Source: Candidatus Martarchaeota archaeon
Lineage (GTDB): Archaea > Micrarchaeota > Micrarchaeia > Micrarchaeales > Micrarchaeaceae
DNA length: 48,016 nucleotides
Assembly: GCA_023473425.1 (NCBI GenBank)
Contig: JAMCYG010000003.1
Coordinates: 1 to 48,016 of the forward strand
Reading direction: 5' to 3'
Within the stretch, counting starts at the first letter, position 1. The number at the start of each line of letters is the position of its first letter. The position numbers and the translations under genes are program-made. The notes beneath the pieces are model-generated. The model was not told the DNA's origin. It ran no database searches and saw only the letters and a program-made list of their open reading frames with translations. Below are positions 40,147-48,016 of this stretch, piece by piece.

Positions 40147-41457
40147 ATGATAACCACGAAGTACGTCAGGGACCATATAGACGAGATAAAGGCATCGCTC
40201 AGAAAGAGGAATAGCGACTATCCGATAGACGAACTTCTGGAGCTTGATAAGAGCTGGAGGGCTGCGCAGACAGAACTTCAGGCACTTCAGGCCAAGCGCA
40301 ACAAAGCTGGTCTCGAGATAAATGAGGTAAAGAAAGAGGGCGGCAACATAGACGAGAAAGTGGCTGCGCTCGCAGACGTGAAGAAAAGCATAGAGAGCCT
40401 GGAGAAAAAGCTGCCAGAATATGAGAGTAGGATAGAAGTGCTGCTTTACAAGCTGCCAAACATAATGCTACCAGAAGTGCCAGAGGGCAAGAGCGAGGAG
40501 CAGAACCCGGAGATAAGAAAAGTAGGGAAGATCAGGAATGAGAGCTCAAAGGGCCATGAGGAGCTGCTTGCTGGGCTAGGGCTGCTGGACATAGAGAGAG
40601 CAGCCAAGGTCGCTGGAGCCAGGTTCTACTACCTGCGCGGAGACATAGTGCTGCTCGAGCAGTCCCTTGAGAGGTTCGCGCTGGACGAGATGGTGAAGAA
40701 TGGGTACATGCCGATAGAGCCGCCGTTCCTTATGAAAAACAGGTACTATAAGGGCACTGTGCCGTTTGGGACCTTTGAGGAAATGCTGTACCTCGCGACA
40801 TCGCCAAGGGAAGCCGAAGCCAGGGCAGACTACGAGAAGATGGATGAAAACCTCTTCTTGATAGCGACTGCGGAGCATCCGCTGACTGCGATGCATGCAG
40901 AAGAGGTGTTCAGCGGCAAGGAGCTGCCGCTCAAGTATGTCGGTATAAGCCCATGCTTCAGGAGGGAAGCAGGCTCCCATGGGAAAGACACCAAAGGTAT
41001 ATTCAGGGTGCACCAGTTTAACAAAGTAGAGCAGGTCATCTTCTGCAAGCCAGAAGATTCGCCGAAGTACCACGAAGAGCTGCTCAGAAACATAGAAGGC
41101 ATGCTGGCGAAGCTTGAACTGCCGTACCGTGTGATAGAGATATGCGCAGGGGACATGTCAGCGAAGGACGCCAGGTCATTCGATGTAGAAGTTTATCTGC
41201 CGAGCCAGAAGAAGTACAGAGAGCTCATGTCCTGCTCGAACTGCACGGACTGGCAGAGCACCAGGCTGGACATAAAGTATGATGAGGGGAACGAGCGCAG
41301 GTTTGTGCACACCCTCAACGCTACGGCCATATCCATGGAGAGGATGATAGTGGCAATCGTAGAGAACTATTCGAACCCTGACGGTACAATAACAGTGCCG
41401 AAGGCTCTTGTGCCATACATGGGCAAGGAGGTCATAGGAGGCAATAGAAGCAAATAG
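40147..41457 (+). CDS. serS: Seryl-tRNA synthetase
   Basis: This class II synthetase charges tRNA-Ser. The 436-residue protein has the long N-terminal helical hairpin that grips the tRNA variable arm (about 20-110), motif 2 around CFRREAGSHGKDTKGIFRVHQF, and motif 3 NATAISMERMIVAIVENY. It is the common bacterial/eukaryotic/archaeal type, not the rare methanogen type with a zinc site. I chose the ATG at 40147 with a gtgagg site just before it; an upstream frame start at 40105 lies in the promoter. Length is typical (about 420-460). Confidence 0.96.
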   Translation: MITTKYVRDHIDEIKASLRKRNSDYPIDELLELDKSWRAAQTELQALQAKRNKAGLEINEVKKEGGNIDEKVAALADVKKSIESLEKKLPEYESRIEVLLYKLPNIMLPEVPEGKSEEQNPEIRKVGKIRNESSKGHEELLAGLGLLDIERAAKVAGARFYYLRGDIVLLEQSLERFALDEMVKNGYMPIEPPFLMKNRYYKGTVPFGTFEEMLYLATSPREAEARADYEKMDENLFLIATAEHPLTAMHAEEVFSGKELPLKYVGISPCFRREAGSHGKDTKGIFRVHQFNKVEQVIFCKPEDSPKYHEELLRNIEGMLAKLELPYRVIEICAGDMSAKDARSFDVEVYLPSQKKYRELMSCSNCTDWQSTRLDIKYDEGNERRFVHTLNATAISMERMIVAIVENYSNPDGTITVPKALVPYMGKEVIGGNRSK

Positions 41458-41600
41458 CGAGAGTTTATTAATTATATTAGCGAATGTGTATGTAGGCTGA
41501 TTTGCACGAACGTAGCAGACATTCTAGTTCTAGCAGTTGAAGGCAAAAGTTCCGCACAGGCATAGCCTGCGCGACAGGCAGGGCGCAGTGCGCGCCATGC
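41458..41600. other. Spacer before release factor gene
   Basis: There is an AT-rich TATA-like run (tttattaattatatta, about 41463-41478), then about 120 bases with GC-rich partial repeats (gcgcagtgcgcgcc) that may form a leader hairpin. No gene is evident. Confidence 0.35.
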
Positions 41601-42806
41601 GTGATGTTCATGAAAGAAGAGTATAAAATAAGGAAGGCCATACGGAGATTGGAAGGCATAAGGGGCACGGGAACCGAGCTGATAAGTTTATACGTTCCGC
41701 CAGACTTCCCGATAAGCGACGTAGTCGCGAAGCTGCGCGACGAGTACGGCCAGGCATCTAACATAAAGTCGAAGACCACAAGGCTAAACGTTCAAGGCGC
41801 AATAGACAAGATAATGCAGTACCTCAAGCTCTATCGCACGCCGCCGAAGAACGGCCTTGCGGTATTCTGCGGCAACATATCGGATATACAGGCCAAGCCA
41901 GACCTTGAGATATTCGCACTGGAGCCGCCGCAGCCCGTGAAGTCCAACATATACAGGTGCGACTCCACATTTCTCCTTGAGCCGCTCGAAGCGATGATAG
42001 CGGCAACAGACATATACATACTTCTTGTGATGGACGGGCGCGATGCTACGATAGCCACGCTCAAGGGCACGCACGTCAACATAGAGAAGAGAATGGCGTC
42101 GCTGGTGCACGCAAAGGTCAGGAAGGGAGGACAGTCGCAGGCGAGGTACAGCAGGATAATAGAGGGCTCGATAGTTGACTACTACAGGAGGGTTGCCGAC
42201 GCAGTGAACGAGGTATTCGCAAAGTACGGCAAGGTGAACGGGCTTATAGTGGGCGGGCCGGGGCCTTCGAAGGAGAACTTCCTGAAGGAGAAGGCGGTGA
42301 ACTACCAGATAAAGATAATAGGGCCGTTCGACACAGGATACACTGATGAGGAAGTCGGAATAAGGGAGCTATTGGAGAAGAGCAAAGAGGCGCTCTCGGA
42401 GCAGGCTACAGTAAAAGAGAAAGCACTGATGGACAGGTTCATGAATGAGGTAGCGAGGAAGGGACTCGCGACATTCGGCTACAAGCAGGTCAGGAAGGAG
42501 CTCGATGCAAACAACGTCTCAATACTGATAATAAGCGAGAACCTCGATATACACGAAGTCAGCTACAAGTGCACTGCATGCGGCGCGGAGTTCAAGGACA
42601 TCGAGCAGGGCGACAAGAGGAAGGAGAAGCACGAATGCGGCGGCAACCTCAGCGTGGTCGGCGACACAGATCCGATAGACAGTGTGATAAACGACGCAGA
42701 GAAGAATGGAGTGGAGATGGTTTTCGTATCCGAAGAGAGCCCGTATGGCAGGGAGCTGCTGGAGGGCTTCGGAGGCATAGCTGCACTGCTAAGGCACAGG
42801 GGCTGA
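41601..42806 (+). CDS. prf1: Peptide chain release factor aRF1
   Basis: This is the archaeal class-1 release factor that reads all three stop codons and triggers release of the finished protein. The 401-residue product has the stop-decoding NIKS loop (54-57), the catalytic GGQ (176-178, in RKGGQSQARYSRI), and a C-terminal domain with a zinc-type CTACGAEF...HECGG segment. Start options are GTG 41601, ATG 41604 and ATG 41610. Length is typical (about 400-420). It is co-directional with serS but has its own promoter region. Confidence 0.96.
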   Translation: MMFMKEEYKIRKAIRRLEGIRGTGTELISLYVPPDFPISDVVAKLRDEYGQASNIKSKTTRLNVQGAIDKIMQYLKLYRTPPKNGLAVFCGNISDIQAKPDLEIFALEPPQPVKSNIYRCDSTFLLEPLEAMIAATDIYILLVMDGRDATIATLKGTHVNIEKRMASLVHAKVRKGGQSQARYSRIIEGSIVDYYRRVADAVNEVFAKYGKVNGLIVGGPGPSKENFLKEKAVNYQIKIIGPFDTGYTDEEVGIRELLEKSKEALSEQATVKEKALMDRFMNEVARKGLATFGYKQVRKELDANNVSILIISENLDIHEVSYKCTACGAEFKDIEQGDKRKEKHECGGNLSVVGDTDPIDSVINDAEKNGVEMVFVSEESPYGRELLEGFGGIAALLRHRG

Positions 42807-42903
42807 CGAGAAGCCAGAGCGCTAGGCAGCGGGCTTGCTTTTGCATGTGCGCTTGCACACAAACAATATAAATATGTTGAGCCTAAAGTAAGCACGTTGA
42901 CCT
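42807..42903. promoter_or_regulatory. Promoter of the unknown 174-residue protein gene
   Basis: A clear TATA-like aatataaata near 42866-42875 lies about 33 bases before the ATG at 42904. No terminator hairpin after the release factor gene is evident. Confidence 0.45.
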
Positions 42904-43428
42904 ATGAGATCGAAATCGAAAAGAAGGCAGAAAGACGCGGCAGACATAGACTCATTCTCCGACAGGTTTGCTGGGATGCCGCACCTGGCTGAGGAATTCA
43001 AGATGCGCGTGGGCATCATGGCTGAGGATGCGCATGCATCTGGAGCAGACCTAGAAAAGGCGCGCAGATTCTTTGCTGAAAAGATGAGCAGCGAATCCGT
43101 GATCAGGGCCATGAGGAGCTACCCTCCGGAAAGCGATGAGACCCTATCGGTTTTCATATGGATAGCCAAATCCTGCTACAGGCATGTAAACATGCAGGAC
43201 ATAGAAAAGATGGCTACTGAGGACGAGCATTTTGACAGGCTCATGGAAGCAGTCAGAAATCTGTACCATACACCGCACCTTGCAAACAACATACTCAGGA
43301 TCGCAGCAGGAGCAAATGGCGACGCAGAGATACAGAGCACTGACAGCAGGACGGCAAAGCATATTGATGCAGAGGCTGCGGCGCTGGCGCGCACAGAGCA
43401 TAAGCAAGCTGACAACGGCAACAATTAA
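42904..43428 (+). CDS. Helical cytosolic protein of unknown function
   Basis: This 174-residue protein starts with a very basic stretch (MRSKSKRRQKD) and is otherwise alpha-helical and acidic. It has no membrane helix, no signal, and single cysteines only. Two weak internal patterns (FSDRFAGMPHLAEEFKMR and EHFDRLMEAVRNLYHTPHLANNI) both hold a PHLA-type turn between helices, suggesting a small repeat or helical bundle. The ending is low-complexity and polar. A TATA-like box precedes it. I recognise no family and give no function. Confidence 0.55.
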   Translation: MRSKSKRRQKDAADIDSFSDRFAGMPHLAEEFKMRVGIMAEDAHASGADLEKARRFFAEKMSSESVIRAMRSYPPESDETLSVFIWIAKSCYRHVNMQDIEKMATEDEHFDRLMEAVRNLYHTPHLANNILRIAAGANGDAEIQSTDSRTAKHIDAEAAALARTEHKQADNGNN

Positions 43429-43505
43429 CAATTAACGCCGTAAGGATTGCACACGCTCCGCACTGAATAGACTATTGGCTATAAGAAGCGCGGCTATTCA
43501 TCTTT

Positions 43506-44111
43506 TCATTTTATTTCTGATGCTATGCCGCACTCGTTAAGGAACGAGCTAGTGCCTGAAACGTAAAGGTCGTACGGCTTTATCACAGTGCTGTTCGTGG
43601 CGCTGTAGTTTATGAATATCCTTGGCAGGCCGGTGGAGAGGGCCAGGCACACCGATGGAGTCGTGTTGGTATAGTTTGTTATCGTAGACCCAAGGCCTCC
43701 TGATTTGTATGTGCATGAGGTCTGGTTCATTACGTAGAAGCCGATTGCGCTGACGCTCTTGTGTGTTGCAGCATTGGCTTCTATGGTCTCTATCAGTGCG
43801 GTCGCGCAAGCAATCGCCGACGGATATGCAGACTCGTTAGCTGAGCTCACATATATTGCCACACCATTAGACGTGAGAAAGTTGTTCATGAACGTTGAGA
43901 AGCTTGTCTGCTTGTTTCCCGGAGGATTGTACGAGACGAGAAGCAGCGCTGTGCCCACTATCGCTATTATTATCGCTACTGATACGACAAGAAAAGTAAC
44001 GCTGCGCGAGCGCGTAGCCGATGGCGCAAGCCCCTGGCGCTTCTGGCGCTGCGCTGCACTTTCCTGACCTTTTTCCTTCCTGTTGCTGACCTTAACATTA
44101 GCTGCCATCAT
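43506..44111 (-). CDS. Membrane-anchored extracellular protein with four-cysteine domain
   Basis: This 201-residue protein has a basic cytosolic start, one membrane helix (about 37-60) and an extracellular domain of about 140 residues. I chose the ATG at 44111, preceded by GGTGA; a TTG seven codons earlier is less likely. The domain has four main cysteines in the order IACATAL, QTSCTYK, SVCLAL, NECGIAS and resembles the C-terminal domain of the 718-residue protein encoded just upstream (ALACANS, YSCSVT, TSCYNK, SSCALS, with similar spacing and a shared [P]-x-[I/V]-x-I strand). The pair probably arose by duplication and may act together at the surface. Molecular function is unknown. Confidence 0.6.
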   Translation of the reverse strand: MMAANVKVSNRKEKGQESAAQRQKRQGLAPSATRSRSVTFLVVSVAIIIAIVGTALLLVSYNPPGNKQTSFSTFMNNFLTSNGVAIYVSSANESAYPSAIACATALIETIEANAATHKSVSAIGFYVMNQTSCTYKSGGLGSTITNYTNTTPSVCLALSTGLPRIFINYSATNSTVIKPYDLYVSGTSSFLNECGIASEIK

Positions 44112-44136
44112 TTCACCAGTTGAATTAACCAATTAA

Positions 44137-46293
44137 TCAATTCTGCCTCATCGCATAGAACAGCGTAGATAGTGCGCAGGAGCTGCCCTGCGTGTAGTTC
44201 CCTGACGCGTACAGCACAGCGCCGTACATACCCTTGTAGGTTATGTAGTTGCTGTTCCCTGCCTCTATCTGCACCATAGGCGTAGCTGTAGACAGTATCT
44301 TGTTGTAGCACGAGGTGCCGTTGTACGTAGCACTATTAAGCGTGACAGAGCACGAGTAGTTCTGCACACGTATTATGCTGACGTTCTTGACACCATTGGC
44401 CAGCAGCACTGCCTTCGTGGAATTGGCGCATGCCAGCGCAGGCGCGCTGTACTGTGACGAGCCGTTCAGCGCTATTACCGCTGTGGAGGTATGGCTCATC
44501 CTAGATATGAAAAGCGATGCAGGCAGGAAGTGGTTCGCGCCTGCGGCCGCGACAAACGTGACATACGCGTACAGCAGCGCTACGATGAACAGCACTGAGA
44601 ACAGGAGCATCCATGCCCTCCTGACAAGCTTGCCCTTCCTTATCCTCTTGGCCTTCTTGAGCTTGTAGTACGTCATGAAATAGAATATGCCTATGAGCAC
44701 TAGCGCTATTATGAATGAAAGCAGCGCCGCATAGAGAGGCGCAGAACTGATCTTCGATGGTATCGATGCACTAGAGCCGGAGACGAGGGCGCTCACGAAC
44801 CCGTAATCCACGCTCTTGACTAGCGAGCCAGCGCCTGGAGAGCCTCCAAACGAGTTGATCTTGGAATTTAGAGACTCGAGCTGCGCCATGAGTGGCGCAA
44901 TGCTGTTGCTGGTGAATGTGCCGTTGAGCTGCGCATTAAGGCTGCTCTCTTGCTTTGACAGGTTGGTTAGTTGTGCAGGAGGGTGCTTGTAGTCTATCTG
45001 CTTGAGCAGCGATAGCGCGGTATTCACCTTCGAGAGATTGAGGGCAGGGTAGTAGTTCTTGCCCACCAGCTTATACAGGCCGGTAAGGTTCGAGAGCATC
45101 GAGTTGAAGTTCGTAGATGATACGCTTATGTTTTGGTATATGCCCTTGGAAATTATGCTGTTGAAGAAACGGGTGAAGTTGCCGAGGGCGTTGCTCAGCG
45201 TTGCATTGTTGAACCTGCCGAGTAAGAACGTCGCGTTCGTCACGATAGAGTTGTACTCTGGATATGAGAAGTTCAGCATGTTGTTCAGCTGCGTTGTGTT
45301 CTTCTTAACTATAATGGGCATTACGTAGCTGCTCGCTATCTTTGAAGAGTTCTCGCTCACAGCCATTATATTCTTTGGAGTAACAGGCTCCGATAGTATG
45401 GCATTGAGCTCTAGGTTTGCCTGGGACATCCTAGATGTATTGAATGCCAGGTATCCGCAGTAGCCTATTGAGTAGCAGTACCATGGCCCCGTATTGCCGG
45501 AGTAGCTTGAGCATGGTGCGAGCTGGGATACTGGGAATCCTGATGGCAATGGAAACAATGGGTTCTGCGCCAGTGCAGCTGCCTGCGTGCCTATGCTTGA
45601 AAGGTTAGATTCTACCATGCCGAGCTTGGCTCCATAGTTGGTGGAGTTAACGCCGCTCAGCAGAGAGAATATGTTGGAATAAGTATGGTTCATCTCATGG
45701 TACTGCATGTTGAACTGCACCATGCCAGAGCCGAACGGGGTGTTCATGCCTCCGAGCTGCGTAAGAGTTCTCTCGCAATTCGGCACGCTCTCGCATGCGA
45801 GCATTATTGATGTATTGTCTGCAGGGTACACAGTGAGCCTGTTGAGCCCAGTCTCCTGCAGGCAGTCGGCTATAGGAGGATTGGCGTCGCTGCGGTACGC
45901 AGCTATAGTGCTGTTTATCGTGCTTATTGCGCTCTGATTAGGTGCGTATTTATTCAGCAGGAATGGAGATAGCGAAGCGTATATATCAGTGCTATTGAGC
46001 ATTATGCTGTATTTGCCGCCTGTTACGTTTACCACTATGTAACTTACATGGCTGCTGTTAAGCTGCATTATTATGTAGGACGCACCGTTGACCATCTCGC
46101 TGTAGTTGTAAGAGCTCTTGACGAGGGATGGCGGCAGGTACTGCGCCAGGTATCCACTAAGCGTGCTGTTTATCTGAATATAGTGTGCGCTTGTCGTGAC
46201 GCCGGCAGCGCCGGCATTAGAAAGCACTAGAGAGAGTGCAAACAGCGAGAGCGCGGACATTGAGAGGGTCAGGTAGAGCATTGCTTTTTTCAT
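44137..46293 (-). CDS. Large surface membrane protein with two central helices and four-cysteine C-terminal domain
   Basis: This 718-residue protein has a signal peptide (about 4-29, ending NAGAA/GV) and an extracellular part of about 490 residues with many potential N-glycosylation sites, repeated helical segments and several cysteines (CLQETG, CESVPNCERT, CSSYSG, CYSIGYC). Two membrane helices follow (about 520-545 and 560-587) around a very basic cytosolic loop (YKLKKAKRIRKGKLVRRAW). The final extracellular domain of about 130 residues has four cysteines and is shared with the next gene. A GGTGG ribosome binding site precedes the ATG. The layout suggests a structural or sensory surface protein. 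The family was not recognised. Confidence 0.6.
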   Translation of the reverse strand: MKKAMLYLTLSMSALSLFALSLVLSNAGAAGVTTSAHYIQINSTLSGYLAQYLPPSLVKSSYNYSEMVNGASYIIMQLNSSHVSYIVVNVTGGKYSIMLNSTDIYASLSPFLLNKYAPNQSAISTINSTIAAYRSDANPPIADCLQETGLNRLTVYPADNTSIMLACESVPNCERTLTQLGGMNTPFGSGMVQFNMQYHEMNHTYSNIFSLLSGVNSTNYGAKLGMVESNLSSIGTQAAALAQNPLFPLPSGFPVSQLAPCSSYSGNTGPWYCYSIGYCGYLAFNTSRMSQANLELNAILSEPVTPKNIMAVSENSSKIASSYVMPIIVKKNTTQLNNMLNFSYPEYNSIVTNATFLLGRFNNATLSNALGNFTRFFNSIISKGIYQNISVSSTNFNSMLSNLTGLYKLVGKNYYPALNLSKVNTALSLLKQIDYKHPPAQLTNLSKQESSLNAQLNGTFTSNSIAPLMAQLESLNSKINSFGGSPGAGSLVKSVDYGFVSALVSGSSASIPSKISSAPLYAALLSFIIALVLIGIFYFMTYYKLKKAKRIRKGKLVRRAWMLLFSVLFIVALLYAYVTFVAAAGANHFLPASLFISRMSHTSTAVIALNGSSQYSAPALACANSTKAVLLANGVKNVSIIRVQNYSCSVTLNSATYNGTSCYNKILSTATPMVQIEAGNSNYITYKGMYGAVLYASGNYTQGSSCALSTLFYAMRQN

Positions 46294-46485
46294 CGAAGAA
46301 CCACCATTTCAGGGTCTATGCTCTATTGTAAGAGAAAATTTATAAAGAAAGCGTTTATGTGAGGTATTTGCAGACGTGCTGCAGGCATGCACTGCAGGTA
46401 TGTGATGCAAAAGTACATGCATAATGCACATGCATAGCACATATGCATAGCTCGCGCATGTTGCTTATCATATGAAAAGAAATAG
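46294..46485. promoter_or_regulatory. Promoter region with phased ATGCATA repeats
   Basis: ATGCATA occurs at 46417, 46430 and 46443, exactly 13 bp apart. A leftward TATA-like tttataaatttt (about 46336-46346) lies about 45 bases before the 718-residue protein gene. The repeats lie about 80 bases upstream of the TATA box, a place for an activator or chromatin protein. Confidence 0.4.
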
Positions 46486-46520
46486 GAATAAAAAATTAAA
46501 AGGAAGGGCTTTCGCCCTTC
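46486..46520 (-). terminator. Intrinsic-type terminator of the S-layer gene
   Basis: GAAGGGC and GCCCTTC (46503-46509, 46514-46520) pair perfectly. Read leftward, the loop is the stable GAAA tetraloop and a T-rich tract (ttttaatttttt) follows. It lies 20 bases after the S-layer stop and is the clearest terminator in the window. Confidence 0.75.
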
Positions 46521-46539
46521 AGAGTACTGCGCTTAGCCA

Positions 46540-48016
46540 TCAGCTGCCGCTTGCCGCGTTGTTGTACAGGTCCTGTATGAACGCGTTCGCAGCCGCTGTC
46601 GTGTCAGCCGCCGTGTATCCTGCCACGTATATCCTCGCGCCAGAGCCGTTGCTTCCGCTGAACGCCTGCACTACATAGCCAGAGCCGTTACCCATGCTCG
46701 GGCTTGCCGTGAAGTTGTTCGCAGACTGCACCTGCTCGGAGAGGCTGTTGACGTAGCCGGATCCTATCAGTATCAGGCTGCCCGCCGGGTTGAGCGTTGA
46801 CGCGTTGTCAAGCACTACAAGCGGTGAGGTCGTCAGGTTCTTCAGTAGAACCGGCGATATCGCCTGCGATACGGAAGGTGTCGCGGTTATGTTGCTGATA
46901 CCCGTTATGCTGTACGTCGCGTTCGGGCCGAGAGCCAGCGTTCCAGTCACTTTCGAGACCGTCACGTTAGGCATGCCAAGGCTTGACAGGGACTGCCCTA
47001 TGCCGACTGGACCAACAGTGTGGTGTGTCAGCGTGGACGAGTTCTGGCCTGTTGCCGCAACATCGAATGACAGCATGTCCACGGCCTTCGCCATGTCAAC
47101 TGTCAGGGCTGTCGCGGTTATCGAGCCTATCTTGCTGCCCTTCTCAGTCCTGAAGCCAACACCTGCATTCACGTTAGCAGTCTGCGAAGACGTGTATGTC
47201 ATGTTGTTCTTCGTGCCACTTGGCGTGTAGTTCAGGTAGAACAGCGGATTCGGCTGAGCGCCTGCAGTGGAATTGAAGATTCCAAATGACAGGCTGTCAG
47301 TAAAGGTCGTGCTGTACGGCGTAGCAGGCAGTTCGCTCATTGTGTACTTGTAGTACCCAGTCTGGTTGCCCTTCGCTACACTCTCGGGGACAAGGCTGAA
47401 TGTCTGGGATGCCTGGCCGTTCTGCTGGTTGTACGTGACGCTACTGCCGCTAGTCAATGCGTCATAGTTCTGCCCGCTCTTCGAGTAGACTATCTGCGGC
47501 GTCGAGCTTTCGCTCAGCGTTCCAAGCAGCACATTGCCTGTAGTCCCATCCCCTTCACCTACTGTTAGCGATGCACCATTAAATGGTATCGCGTAGCTCA
47601 GGGTCACATTCGTGATGTTCACGAAAGGCTGAGACAGGAACGTGGTGTTCGTTATGGAAGGCGCATTGAAGACCAAGCTCTTAGTTGTCTTCTGGTTCTT
47701 CCCTATGAACCCTGTTACGTACACTGTCAGAGGCGTGTTCGCATTGACGTAGTTGCCTACCGCTCCGAGAGTACCATACAGCGTATTGAAGGTTATGGCA
47801 TTATTGGCGGCGATGGCGTTTACCGTGTTAGCCGCATACTCATACGGCGTGAGGTCGTACGTCAGCGTAGAGGTCTGCTGGCCTGCGCTAGTTGTGAACG
47901 CGTTTGGTATGCTGCTCGTCACTACCAGCTCCTGCGCCGGCTCGTTTATGGCTGTGGTGTTTATGTTAGTAAGCGGCGAACCCTTGTTCTGATATGCGAA
48001 CGCAGGCACGCTCTTC
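46540..48016 (-). CDS. S-layer-like surface protein, C-terminal part (runs off the window)
   Basis: At least 489 residues are encoded and the frame is still open at the right edge, so the N-terminus is missing. The part seen is beta-rich, almost free of Cys, and rich in Thr, Ser, Asn and Gly with many potential N-glycosylation sites. The end has the archaeal S-layer pattern GSLILIGSGYVNSLSEQV, then GYVVQAFSG and ARIYVAGYTAADTTAAANAF. It should be the main surface coat. There is no C-terminal membrane helix or sorting signal, so anchoring must come from the N-terminus or from partner proteins. The strong terminator downstream suits high expression. The 718-residue protein gene follows in the same direction. 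Confidence 0.8.
   Translation of the reverse strand, partial: KSVPAFAYQNKGSPLTNINTTAINEPAQELVVTSSIPNAFTTSAGQQTSTLTYDLTPYEYAANTVNAIAANNAITFNTLYGTLGAVGNYVNANTPLTVYVTGFIGKNQKTTKSLVFNAPSITNTTFLSQPFVNITNVTLSYAIPFNGASLTVGEGDGTTGNVLLGTLSESSTPQIVYSKSGQNYDALTSGSSVTYNQQNGQASQTFSLVPESVAKGNQTGYYKYTMSELPATPYSTTFTDSLSFGIFNSTAGAQPNPLFYLNYTPSGTKNNMTYTSSQTANVNAGVGFRTEKGSKIGSITATALTVDMAKAVDMLSFDVAATGQNSSTLTHHTVGPVGIGQSLSSLGMPNVTVSKVTGTLALGPNATYSITGISNITATPSVSQAISPVLLKNLTTSPLVVLDNASTLNPAGSLILIGSGYVNSLSEQVQSANNFTASPSMGNGSGYVVQAFSGSNGSGARIYVAGYTAADTTAAANAFIQDLYNNAASGS

Noticed and set aside
43429-43505. Terminator between convergent genes
   Set aside because: Only a 6-bp stem (GAATAG/CTATTC) with a long loop is present, which is too weak to call.

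Overview
The window is archaeal chromosome. Direct markers are a class-1 archaeal release factor (NIKS and GGQ motifs), topoisomerase VI subunit B, archease, an archaeosortase-type protein, a two-subunit 2-oxoacid:ferredoxin oxidoreductase, TATA-box promoters and frequent GGTG-type ribosome binding sites just before starts. The tightly packed, overlapping genes and the many secreted or polytopic proteins without close textbook relatives suggest a small-genome DPANN-type archaeon, with Micrarchaeota as my best guess. That lineage call is inference, not something the sequence proves.

Layout. 1-11,000 is mostly housekeeping: a 2-oxoacid:ferredoxin oxidoreductase pair (minus), a B12-domain radical SAM enzyme, archease, an archaeosortase overlapping a family-4-like uracil-DNA glycosylase that has lost three of four Fe-S cysteines, a winged-helix regulator with a helically phased operator, and the KH protein - Top6B pair. 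11,000-29,700 is the centrepiece: a minus-strand run of 14 genes with a divergent Ala/Lys-rich membrane protein and two neighbours, which together look like a type IV secretion / Ced-type DNA-transfer machine. It has a VirB2-like pilin with its own promoter and hairpin terminator, six tandem VirB6/TrbL-like polytopic proteins sharing one signature, two proteins with paired N-terminal membrane segments resembling VirB3 plus the VirB4 N-domain, a HerA/VirB4-like ATPase, a small protein duplicating the ATPase C-terminal domain, and accessory zinc-finger, coiled-coil, small basic and sensor-like proteins. No relaxase or VirD4-like coupling ATPase is visible, which resembles archaeal import systems (Ced) more than bacterial conjugation.

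29,900-36,100 holds surface-glycan genes (carbamoyltransferase, PMT-like glycosyltransferase, GT2 glycosyltransferase), a surface protein and a radical SAM protein. 36,214-39,960 is a 3.7-kb integrated element in the 3' end of tRNA-Leu(UAG). It is bounded by 32-bp direct repeats (31/32 identical) that split the integrase gene in frame (SSV-type), and it carries a HicBA toxin-antitoxin pair, a three-gene secreted/membrane-regulator operon and a strongly structured GC-rich non-coding stretch.

40,100-48,016 returns to the core chromosome: seryl-tRNA synthetase, aRF1, an unknown protein, two secreted/membrane proteins sharing a four-cysteine domain, and the C-terminal part of an S-layer-like protein that ends in a clear hairpin/T-tract terminator and runs off the right edge. 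No rRNA gene or CRISPR array was seen.
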